A stretch of DNA of 64,000 bases from Gnetum montanum (taxonomy: Eukaryota; Streptophyta; Gnetopsida; Gnetales; Gnetaceae): positions 80,502 through 144,501 of the forward strand of contig MNCI01007658.1 of NCBI GenBank assembly GCA_015680685.1. Direction: 5' to 3'. The notes under the pieces are model-generated. The model saw only the letters and a program-made list of their open reading frames with translations. It searched no databases and was not told the origin of the DNA. A program made the position numbers and the translations under genes. Every line of letters starts with the position of its first letter. The stretch's first letter is position 1. Below, one piece after another: positions 45,131 through 56,100 of this stretch.

Positions 45131-46859
45131 TAATCCCTTACATTCTTATTTATGGATCTGAAGCTGGGTTGCCTCTTGAGTTGCAGGTACCATCACCTCG
45201 GATGATCCTCGTGGATGTCGTAAGTGAAGCCCAAAACAATAAGTCACAAACCATTGACCTGAACTCAGTGGAGGAGGAGCACATGCAAACACTGACATGC
45301 ATCGAGCATTACCAAAGCAAGCAGCAACAAAAGCACCATACAAACCAGCATTGACGGCCAGTGCAGAAGGGAGACCTCGTCCTCAAGGCCGTCCGTGAGC
45401 ACATGAGCAAATTCTCAGCCAATTGGGAAGGTCCTTACATGGTCACTAAAACCTTCAGAAATGGACCCTTCAAGCTGGCGAACATGGATGGCAACGAGTT
45501 CGCCAACCTGATGAATCACTCGTATCTCAAGCCGTACTACGTCTGAAGCATAACGGCAATGCTGACGACCATCTGCTACGACGATAAACTAGTAATAGCA
45601 CCAAGCAGCATTTGCAATGACGATAAACTAGTGGTACCAAGAAGCATTTGCTACGATGTTAAACTGGTAGCCACCATCCGCTACGACATAAAACTAGCAC
45701 TGCTAGTCCGCCATGACATAAAACTGGCACAGCTCATCTTCTATGATGATAAACTGCCATGTACAGTCTGCTAGGTCCATAAACCAGCACAACGGTCCAC
45801 TGGGACCTTAAACTGGCACATGGTCTACCAAGACCTTAAACTGGGTTTGCATCGCATCCCCAGCATGCACCAGCATCGGATATACATCAAACGAGTGGGC
45901 GCGATGCTAACGTGTGGGTGGGATGTCGTAGTTCTAGAATGTAGTTCAAGATGCACTGAGAACGTGATCTAGAGCATACGCAGCACCACCACCCTTGGTA
46001 TCATGCTAACCCTCCGAAGATGCCGTATGGCGTCACACTAGCCCTCCGAACCTACCATCACCATGACCCATTGCCCTAACGGTGCTTCTTGGGCTAGTTC
46101 TCACATCTAGAGTTCTAGTAGTGTTATGGCCTAGCCATAATATTATTACTCTATCTCCCTACTAATGCCTAGGCTTGCACGATGTTAGCTATATGGTAGT
46201 TGACCCCATAGCTAAGCCAGGAATGTAAGCCCCTCGCAAGGATTATAGAGCATCTGCACCCGCAACAACTCTCGGCACTCGAGAGGCCAGCTCCCTCACA
46301 TCAGTGCTTCCAAGGCCGCTATCAACCTTTCTTCATTGGACATCGTACACCAGCAATGATGTCCAACAGCTTCAACAACGTCAATAGCCAGCAAGACCTT
46401 TGCCCCTATAGGCATAGCTTGCCACAACAGCAAATGCTACAGCATCGCAAAGTAAGTGCCTCGACTAGCTCAACTACTTCAGAGTGCAAATTCCATAACG
46501 TGCATAACACAACTCGCCATATGGAAAGCTGTTGTAAGTAGGTCAAAACCCTTCACGGATGTAACGCAAATCATCCTGTGAAGGAAACACCTTTCCTACA
46601 AGAGGCTGAAGAACATCACCAGCTAAAGATGAAAATGCAAATGAGTCCCTTAGAGCACTCCGACGAGGGACCCTACTAAATATCATCTTTGCTCTCTGCC
46701 TTAACCTCTACAAAACCAATGCAACACTCTCAAGTGTGGCCAAGTGATGTCTCGACACTCACCAAGCAACAACATCAACATTTCACCTGTTGTAGTGTTT
46801 CGTATTCTTTGTCGACATCTATCGAGCCTATTCTCCAAACGTCGACAAAGAGGGGCCAA
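45131..46859 (+). repeat. Second copy of the integrase end and spacer
   Basis: Direct duplicate of 42939-44649 (1729 versus 1711 bp). It contains the integrase C-terminal domain (45361-45546, ending LMNHSYLKPYYV like the first copy) and the taaactagca repeats (45560-45860). The rest of the spacer follows, then a polypurine tract (agaggggccaa, 46849-46859). The two integrase ends differ at 6 of 61 residues. Confidence 0.85.
46845..46859 (+). other. Polypurine tract of element T
   Basis: acaaagaggggccaa immediately before the 3' LTR start TGAAACACC. Confidence 0.7.
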
Positions 46860-48520
46860 TGAAACACCCCAAAAAATGCAAGGTCATCCTTACTTCTCCA
46901 GGCCTTGCAACTCACGCAGCACCACAACAGTTCTTCGAGAGGAGAACACTCTAAGTCCAAGCTGACTAGTTCGAAAAATTTTCTACTTTAGATGAAAACA
47001 AGCTGTACAGGTCATCCTGCCTATCTACCTAAGTAGCCCGCCCAACCAACAACCTCTCAGAAACAGTGCACGAAGTTGGAAGTAGCATTATGGATGCACA
47101 AAATAGTTCGGCAAGTTTTCTAAGTCACGAAGTCTGCTACGCTACGCTACGCCTCTCTATGTAGCATAGCAAGCTTCAGAAGACAATTGCAGAATGAAGC
47201 GCCATGCTACGCTACATCACATGATGCAGCGTAGCATGACAATAGCTTCACCACCAATTCCGCATGCCTAATTTCGAGGCCTTCAACAATGTCCCTTTCT
47301 ATCAGGAAGCGGCAGACCATGTCTGCTTCTACGCTACCCTGAGCTACAAGGCGCAGTGAGGTGTAGCAATCCTGCAAAAGAGACAAAAGGTAGCTCAAAG
47401 GGTGGGATCAGCAAGTTTGTAGGTCTTGCCTCACAGGAAGCAAAGTTCACAAATCAACCAAGTTTTCCCAACTAAGGCCAGTTGCTATGCTACATAGTAT
47501 AGCATAGCGTAGCAAGCATGCAACACGTATAGCAGAACACATGACAAGGTGCTACGCTACGCCAAGCATGCTACGCTACAAAGCACAACAAGGCATGCAG
47601 GTGGTTATGCGAAATTAATGCAGTTCACCTAATAGAACCATTGGCTCACGTCTCCAGACGCTGACGGCGTAATTACGGTGTGGCAGGTTTACAGTTATGG
47701 CATAGCAGGTTTGCATTATAATGGTCTTGCAGGTCCAACGGTCATATGTGGCATGTATGACGCCAGCAAGTCAACATGGGCCCGAGGCACATGGCATTCA
47801 AACCATCCCTTTCATGTGCCCTTGACCCTATAAATACCCCGACAAGTAGCATTCAAAGGTTCGGTTCAGAATTTTTCAACAAAAAAAAGGACAGCATTCA
47901 AAAGTGAGGAGTTCTCCTCGATTTCTTGACTTTTCATCCCCCTGACATTCAAGCTTTCTTTCATGTGTATTGTAACATCAAGCATTATAAGCCTTCTGTT
48001 TGACACTACAAACAATTAGCATTTGTAGCTGGCATATTGTCCCATTCACTTTCTACCACCTTGGTAGAATCCCCGTATTGTCAGCGCCCAAGGTTGTGCC
48101 CATGTGCACAACCTATCTTGCTCTACACATCTCGATTACTCTCAGGATCTCTACACTTCACCACATTATGCAACTGAATGTATCCACCTTGACAGAGCAA
48201 GCTTATAGCTTCAGAGTGGTGCATTTTTCTAACCGTATTTTACTTTGTTTCCTGCTCATTGTTGCATTTTTTACACTATTTTTTCTCTTCTTGCTTTATT
48301 TACTTTCTAGCATTACTCTGCATTTCTATTCCTTTTTGAAAAATATATGTTGCAGAAGGCTATATAGATGTCAATTAATTCCTTGTCTGATCAACCAGAC
48401 CATTCAAGGCACCCTGTATCCGCACACACCCAGCATGGCCCTCTCGTGGGTACGAGGTCAAAATTGTCGTGTCCACCGACCCCTCGGTGTTTTCCAGCCT
48501 CCGACATTTCAATCACTACA
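46860..48520 (+). repeat. 3' LTR of element T
   Basis: 1661 bp; starts TGAAACACCCC, ends CACTACA, followed by CTAAA. It carries the gctacgctac words and a TATAAATA at 47829-47836. Confidence 0.82.
47829..47836 (+). promoter_or_regulatory. TATA box in 3' LTR of element T
   Basis: Perfect TATAAATA, equivalent to 28918-28925. Confidence 0.6.
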
Positions 48521-48525
48521 CTAAA

Positions 48526-49554
48526 TAATTCAATTCACCACATACTATATTATATTGCAAAATATAATTGCAAATTTGGCAATTTGTAAAATTATATATC
48601 CTAAAGTTAATTTTTATTCTATTCATCCCATATTCCTACATAACGTGATTGTATACTTCAATCCAACACAAAAATATAGGAAAAAAGTAAAGAAACCCCA
48701 CAATTCAATTTTCCAAAGTCAAAATTTCTAAACAACCATAAAATGCTCAAAAATATACCAAGACTTTATTTTTCTTTAAACAACTTCTATACCTACGTAT
48801 ACATAACCATCAAAATTTCAAATCCAAGTTCAAAGTAAAGCAGATTTTAGAATGGCTTTGAAATAGAAAAAGAAATGGGAGAAATAGGCTTAAAATCAAT
48901 TTTTGTTCAATAGAAAATAAAGAAAACCCAAATGCATAATGAAAATAGTGAAAATTCGTGCATAAAAGAAATGGTAAATGATATATACTATATTTTATAA
49001 ATGAAGTACCTAAACTATATATATGTTTTATTTACTTTTACTTTTCATTTAAATTATGCATACATGACTTTTCTAACCAACTTAACTTTTAAATTTTTTT
49101 ATTGTAACATTTTTATAAGTTTATTTTCTATTTTCCCCTTCAACTAATACCCTACACAAAAAGACTTCAAATCAAAATTTATTTAAACCTACTAGATCTA
49201 TATCAAACACACTATATCAACATACCAAAATTACATCCAAGCATTATACAACATAGCTATATAATTTAAATGCATAAATATCAAAATTATACATGATGCA
49301 TAAATAAAATCTAGATAGCATCTATGGTGTTCCAATCTACTATTCTTACAAGTCACCTCACATGTCTACACATCTCATAGGACTAATGTATATAATCATA
49401 TCAATTAAGCATGTACATTAATCATAATCATATCCCAAGAGCCAAAGCATCATAACATATAAATCATATCATAATAAACTATCTCATTCTTGACAACCCA
49501 CCAAGACAATACATACATATATAAACAATAATTATAATGTAACACTGAAGGCTT
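48526..49554. other. AT-rich flank, nothing recognised
   Basis: Very AT-rich with many short A/T runs. No ORF above background and no recognised repeat. Confidence 0.45.
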
Positions 49555-49837
49555 AGGGAAGGAGTGCAATAGGAGGAGAGTTAGAGTGAAGTTGGTAGCC
49601 AATTATAAAATCATATAAAATACTTTGGATGAGTTCTTTTTCAAATTTTTACAAATCCTAGGACATTTCATCACTGTAATGTGTAATAGTTACAAGGCTT
49701 GGTTACTGTGGAAAATAAGTAAGGGCTTGCTAGGAAGTCCTCTAGAGTTTAGATGTTGTGCAAAGTGGACAAGGATTTCCACATTAGGAACAAATATAAA
49801 TAAAGAAATAAGTCTAGGAGTATAAATTTTATATGAA

Positions 49838-50935
49838 AACATGGAACATTGACACTCTCACTAGAAAGACCTTTGAAATTATTGATATCATGAGAAGATG
49901 GAAGATCAACATTTCTTGCCTCTAGAAAACAAGATAAAAATAGAAAAAAGCTTAACATTTGGATGAAGGCTACAAACTTTTCTATTCAAGAAAATAAAAT
50001 CATAGGGGTGGAATGAACATCATCATTGATTAATATATCAAAGATAATATGGTACATTTATACTATCATGAATGATCCGATTATGAGCATAAAACTCATA
50101 CTTGGAAATGTGATCATTAACATCATTGGTGTCTATGCTTAACATGCTAGCTTAGAAAATTTTACTAAGCAAGTCTTTTAGGATTTAATGGATTTAGTAC
50201 TTTAAGCTAAATAATTCCTAGCAATAAAGCATATTCATCAAAGAATATTTTAATGGTAATGTTGGATCTATGAAGATTGGATATGACAAGATTTATGGAG
50301 GATATGGATTTAGAAAGAAAAATAAGATGGAATATTTAATGGTGTAATATAAAAGTGCTTGAAATCTTGGAATTGCAAATACCCATTTCCAAAAGAAGGT
50401 AGAACATTCAATCATAGATAAAAGTAATATGGATAAAATACAAAAAAAATTATTTCTTAACATGCAAAAGATAATTAGACCATTTATAAACATTACAAGG
50501 CTATACTTACAACCTAGCTTTAACTGATGATCATTGATTTGGCTATACAAAGCTTTAAAGTTAGTATGAATAAGGGAATAAATGTATAATATGGTTGAGT
50601 TTAAGAAAATACAACATCATCTTATTCAAAGAATGATTGCTTAATGAAGACATTTATAATTAGGATTCTTTACAAATTCAATATTGGACTAAATGGAAAG
50701 CTGCATTGATAAATTTAGAAAGAACATTTTTGATGTAATAAAAGGTAAAAAATATATTCCAAAAGTGATATGATGAAGGAGCAATGAAGTAAAATATGTG
50801 AAATAGCATCCCAAGGATTTGAAGTTTTCCATTACTGGTACTACTACATGGGCTATGGATATGGACCTCTAGGATTGTATGATCAACTAAGGTATGGAGT
50901 CCTCCTTGTTTTCTTTTTAACAAACTTATGAATCA
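49838..50935 (+). pseudogene. RTE-type LINE endonuclease fragment
   Basis: On + the reading KTWNIDTLTRKTFEIIDIMR (about 49840-49900) matches the start of the apurinic-like endonuclease of plant RTE LINEs. WKINISCL, where the family continues with a Gln-Glu-Thr motif, is followed here by TAG and a Glu-to-Lys change. Later pieces fit VIINIIGVYA (about 50120) and GGYGFRKKN (about 50300). The sequence then runs through the linker towards RT without reaching it. The RT fragment at 19400-20180 is of the same family but on the wrong side to be the other half. Confidence 0.65.
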
Positions 50936-51449
50936 AAGACATCTTGGCTTATCCTATTTCACTAATCATGTGGACCATGATTAGGCAACATTTTGAGTCA
51001 TGAGAGGCTACGGAATATTGGTGGAAACCCTCATCACTTGAGAATGACAAAGCTTCATCTAGACCTCCTTTGATGCTCTTAGAGTGTGAGAGCTTTCCCT
51101 TACCCTTACCATCATACCTTTTCTACTCTCATATGGTGTAACTGCTATTGTTGTAGCTTTAACCACACTATCCTCAATTTTCTTAGGAGTAGTGGTCATC
51201 TTGTCATCCATCGCTTCTCATACTTAGTCCACCTTGTAGGCCAAGTTTTTCAAGGAATTGTTCGTTTTAACCTAATATTATGTCAAGACCTCAATTGAAA
51301 TGGAAGATTTGAATGTAGCTTGAATATTCTTGACCTTTCTTCTACATGTGGAATCATGATTGTACTCCTTAGCTAATTCTTGCTTATGTCATTCACCTTC
51401 CATACTTGCAATGGTATGAAGGAGCTCTTTGATTTAGGCCACAATCCTT

Positions 51450-51486
<37 letters not shown>

Positions 51487-52560
51487 CTTNCACACACATA
51501 TCCACACTCTCATTTATTTCTTGCCTTAGGCCTTCCACGATATGCATCAATTGTTCTCTTTAGCTAAAGCCATGATTTGGATAGTGGTGAACTAGTTTGA
51601 GGCACCTCTCCATGACAATGTCTAGCGATTCACTAGCTCCTTGCCTACGTTTCACCATCTCCTTTCATATGTTTGAAATTCAAGCATAGGCCTGAAATTT
51701 GGTGTAGAAAATTTTTGCCATGTTTTTTCATCTTTGAATTAATTTGGAGGGCAAGAACATATATCAATTTTTTTTGTGCTTAATGAAGGTCCAAGGAAAC
51801 AACCCTAGATTTTGGCCATTACTGGTGATGTCTTGCATGTAGTAAGTATTATCAAATGCCTACATGTGGAGTTGGAGATCATCACTAGTAAACCCTCTAT
51901 ATGTTGGAACATCAGTCATGTTGATTTATTTACTATGGCTATTATGAACATCTTCACATGGAATGTGCACAACTTCAATAAGTTCATAATAATCATCCCA
52001 ATCAAATAAAGAGACATCATCATCATCAAAAGTTCTACATAACTACAAATGCTAGAACCTAGGTAGGTAATCCTCATCATAGGATTTGGCTACACTTTTG
52101 TTAGCAATACCTGACTATGAGCCTTCATTGCATAGTGGCCCTTTTCCTTTCTTATGTACTTTGTCCTCTTGCTCTTCATATAAATGACCAAATGCAAAGC
52201 TATAATGGGCCTCCTCTTCTACTAATTCATCTTAGAGCTCCTACATATGAAATAGTTCGCACTCATCATACATTTACTCATGAGCTATATAGAATGTGAG
52301 ATTATCATCTAGTCCCATGTCAATCAAGGTCTTTTTAAGATCATGTGATGGAACCTACGATGGTATCTTAGAGAACCATTCATGAACATCACACCACCTC
52401 ACTTGTGGATCTTAATGATAGGCTAAAATGATTGCTGGAAGGATTACATCCTTCAAATATACAAATATGATGAAAGTCCATCTTCATGTTGGTACATTTC
52501 CTAAGGTCTTTGTTTGGATCTTAGCATTATTTACCATCTTGTTCATGTTTAAAATATGTA
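50936..52560 (-). pseudogene. Athila-like gag remnant on minus
   Basis: On minus, from about 52560 downward, the reading contains DVPTYRGFTSDDLQLHM, then YTKFQAYA, then ERCLKLVHHYPNHGFS and QLMHIVEGLRQEINESVD (about 51540). This matches the gag of element D, which has NKYQTYS, LLHRCPGHGY and QLCHIVDGLRNEMRRTL. It is a fourth gag of the family, diverged from A and D. A 36-base T run (51451-51486) and a single N (51490) lie at its end; the N suggests an assembly join. Confidence 0.65.
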
Positions 52561-54058
52561 CTTAACACTAAAGAAACATACACTTGGTGTGAAAAAATAT
52601 TAGAATAAAAATTAAGCAAGTATTTCTAGGTAATTTACTAATGCCTTACCCACAATACTATCAATGATAGACATTTTGCTAATTTTGAATAATAGGATTT
52701 ATTATACAAAACTCATTATGATCCTGCTATAAGCTTTGAAGATGGTGTTGAGTGAATTGCCAAGAACACTCATGTATATCATTGTGTTAAATAATTATAT
52801 AAGAGATTATAATACTTATGATACAAATAAAAACCCATGTGGTCATAGTAGAAAATAGATAAAATATTTATAATTTTATTTTTTGTAATTTTTACATAGA
52901 TTGAAAAATCTGCAATTAATCACAAGACAACATTGAACCCGATTCAAAATCAAATCAGATATTTGATCTAATGAATAATGCTACATTTTTATTGATTTTT
53001 AAGTTTAATATATTGTATATTGTTAATTCTAATACCAACCAAAAAATAAAATTTCCATTTTTGATTTCCCACTCTAAATGAGCTCTTAATGAAAAAAAAA
53101 TGGAAAATTCCTCTACCAACATGAGTGCATATAAGTGCTCTCTTCTATAAATATTGACAATTTAAGTCAAATTTTTACACTGATTTTTTTCAATTTTCCT
53201 AATCCAATTTATAAAAAATGTTTCCAATTTACCAATCCGATCCAATTTTTCAATCTATAATTTTTTATAAAGTTTATGCTTTAAAAAAATTAACACTCTT
53301 GCATCACAATCCCTGGTGGGAATAGGTGCAATGCTTGTGTTGTAAACTTAATGGTCCAACATCATGTTGTATAGTTATGACCTTCTTGGATAAAAATGAA
53401 TCATGGTAGCTTAATAAAATAAGAATTAAAAAATATTTTTATTGTTTTAATGTTTAATTCCTTTGGATTGTTAGTAAGATTCTTGTTTCTCAAGTTAGAG
53501 ATTTAGGTTTGAGCCTAGGCATAACTACTTAAAGTGGTTGGCCTTTTGCTCATCTACCAATCCTCTTGGACCCTGCTTAGTGGGATGAGCACTACTAGAT
53601 GATGATCCTTATGATTCTAATGTTTAAGGCATCAATATGGAAATAAGGAAAACTAATCAGCTTTATTTACTATGCAAAAACTAGACTCCACATTAATTGA
53701 AGAGTTTTGAGTTATATAAGAAAGCTAGCACTTTAATAAAATATAGCCACACTTGTAAAAATGCCAACTTAAAATACACACATACATAAGAAAGGAATCA
53801 ACTTAATTAAGGAAAGAAGAGCTCTTCATACAGATCAAATGCCACAAGTTCTTAAAAAATTAAAATTAGTTCAAGAAATGATTAAGATGTGTATATGAAC
53901 TTATCATGAGTATTTATAGATTTTGTGAAATAACAAAAGAGGTTTGTCAACCTAGGCATCAATGGAGATTTGTTAGTGTAACCTAAGCTGATATTGATCA
54001 CACAACTTGCAAGGAAGGTCAAACCAAGACTGGAGGGGGATGCTTGAATTCTCCTATG
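52561..54058. other. AT-rich stretch with a possible SINE remnant
   Basis: Mostly featureless. Around 53460-53620 a tRNA-like segment occurs: ttgttagtaagattctt, then aggtttgagcc as a B-box-like word, and then ggatgagcact. It could be a decayed SINE, but the A-box is poor. Confidence 0.35.
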
Positions 54059-56100
54059 CTAATGTAGGGGGTGGGATGACATAAGGTAGTCAACACACCT
54101 CCTTCCAAAAAAAAAAATACACTTTTCCACAATAAATCCAAATGAAAGTTGGAACTTAAGGAAGCATGTTGGAAGGATCGTAGAGCATCCAAATGAAGCC
54201 AAAATCAACCTAAAGAACTTGGAACATGAACAAAACTTTAAAGTTTGACATAGGGAGCAAGGGTACAAACCTGAGAGATATAGAACCTCAACCAAACATG
54301 CTAAACTAAAAACACATGACATATAAAACACTTTCCAAATCCATGGCTTACAATGGATATACAAATTTTCACTAGATGTCTCATCAATATCTTTGTAAAT
54401 TTTACCACTGAGTCTAGGTCCTCAAATAGCACATCCATATAATACAGTAAGATAGATCATAGTTTGAAAATTTTGTTCTCTAACCTTCCAAGTCTAAAGT
54501 CCTAAATCCTTACATTTTCTTTTGAAAGTATACAAAGCCTTGAAATCTTTTGCTATTCTTTCTTTGATGTACTTCCCCTACATGTAATTTTTCATATATA
54601 TATATATATATAATTTAAATATTTTTAAAATCTACTATTTGCATAGTAGCACCTTTAAAATAGAAGTTATAATAAATATTTCTTATAATCTAGATTATCA
54701 ATTTGGTTTTATCCACATTTACTCAAAGGCTACATGAGTGATAATAATTTTCTAAAATTTGCAACATAGTTGATATGTCTTTTGTAGTAGTGGAGATCAA
54801 GGTAGGAGCATTTGCATATAAAAGAAGATTCACTCATTGAAATCCAATTTTGATAGCATAAGTATCTTTCTTGTTGCATAACCATTCTTTCTTAACTTCA
54901 ATTTTGCTTTAGAATTATAATTTTTTCCTTGAGTTCTATAATTAATTCTAAAGGAAGGCCAATTTTATATAATTGCAACCATAGTTTTATGCTAACCACT
55001 AAATCATATGCTTTTGAAAAATCAACAAAATAAATAAAAACTTTCTTGTTAGGATTTTTTGAAAACTTTATTTAGTGTTTGAAAATAACTAAGTGATCAA
55101 TAGTGGAGTGATTTTATCTATGTGACATCCCATCCTTGGATGTCATGGCAAACATCAAATATAGATTATATTAGACATTATATGTAAGAAAACAATATAC
55201 CAAACATCAAATATATGTAACATTCAACATTATCCATAAAGGAAATAAGAAAGAAAGTGCAGAAAGAGAAAGAAAAAATGCTCTATGATATGGAATAGAG
55301 AATCTAGATCATGCATTGAGAGTCTTCCTTGGGGTTTTCTTCCTTCAGCATCTATCCCTTAAAGGCAATCTACTACCACCATAGTTAGACCTAAAACTAG
55401 CCAAAAGGGATGGCCAATCCACTTCCTCTCCCACTTCACCTAGCTTCCTATGACTTGCCTGTACTAGCACTACCACTCTATGCCAAGCATGACCTTTAAG
55501 CTCAAGTATAAATGCCTTAGGTCAAACCCCTAAAAGTTACCTCAAAAGACACATCCATTATTACAACATGCCCTTTCAGGTCTTAATCACAATTGCCCTT
55601 TTGGGTCTTGTTACGATAACACTAAAACTTGTTATGAAGAGTCACCATCTTTATTATGCAAAAATATCATTTGGGAACAAGGACATGACAATCTAAAACC
55701 TACTTGATATCTTGCCTTGACTTGGTTAACTTCAACCTAGGAATTGATTCTCTTTTCTTGTAGAGTGCACAACAATGTAGCAAAAAGATTACTTACAATG
55801 ATTATTCAATATTTATTCAAATATTTTTATTTCTTTTTTATATAAGTAGATGGCCTTACTAGTTTTCAAATGTTGATCTAATTCTTGATCCACTTCTAAA
55901 TTTAATTTGTGCCAAAATTTTCTATAAATAATAAGGCTTACTCACTTTAATAATTCTACATATAAAGCATCTAAATCTATAGCTTTGCTAGATGTTAGCT
56001 TTTTAATACCCTCTATGACTTCCTCAAGAGTAAATTAGAGAGGTGCTTATTGTATAATAGTAATAGAATTATCATCTTCTCTTGTAAATAGTTTATTGTA
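54059..56100 (-). pseudogene. LINE reverse transcriptase remnant (non-RTE)
   Basis: Read on minus from about 56060 down: FTLEEVIEGIKKLTSSKAID (about 56030-55970), then a gap with ARYQVGFR (about 55710), then HSTIDHLVIFKH (about 55100). KKVFIYFVDFSKAYD (about 55040) carries the conserved FVDF-KAFD motif, and a decayed active site LLYANAPTLISTTT (about 54830) sits where YADD should be. LENYYHSCSL follows at about 54760. Further down, FKALYTFKRKCKDLGL and the Cys-rich end lie near 54060-54360. It differs from the RTE elements here. A solo LTR splits it at 55121-55690. Confidence 0.65.
55121..55690. mobile_element. Solo LTR, 570 bp, inside the LINE
   Basis: Starts TGTGACATCCC and ends GGACATGACA, flanked by ATCTA on both sides (55116-55120 and 55691-55695). 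Removing it would rejoin the LINE reading exactly between GFR and HSTIDHLV, which are adjacent in this LINE family. No internal region is present, so it is a recombination relic of an LTR element not otherwise seen in this window. Confidence 0.75.

Larger units (their letters stand above)
27979..48520 (+). mobile_element. Giant Tat/Ogre-like gypsy element T
   Basis: A 20.5-kb element with LTRs of 1641 and 1661 bp, both starting TGAAACACCCCAAAA. The flanks are TTAAA (27974-27978) and CTAAA (48521-48525), a target duplication differing by one C/T. Order on +: 5' LTR, leader with about 120-bp repeats, N-terminal ORF, gag, protease, a 6-kb segment holding an antisense gene, RT, RNase H, a second RNase H, integrase, repeat spacers, a truncated internal LTR with a duplicated integrase end, polypurine tract and 3' LTR. 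Two RNase H domains and great length are marks of the Tat/Ogre lineage. The LTR copies differ at roughly one base in eight over the first 160 bases (counted by eye), so it is old. Confidence 0.85.

Noticed and set aside
42240-46859. Two complete integrases in element T
   Set aside because: The second copy starts at 45131 within the C-terminal part and lacks the zinc-binding region and catalytic core.
440-48520. TAG as a recoded sense codon in the retroelements
   Set aside because: TAA and TGA at Gln or Arg positions and frameshifts occur in the same ORFs, and the host lipase uses a normal code; C-to-T decay explains the pattern.
19400-50935. RTE RT (19.4 kb) and endonuclease (49.8 kb) as halves of one LINE
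   Set aside because: Both are on + but the endonuclease lies downstream of the RT, the reverse of the LINE order, so they are separate insertions.
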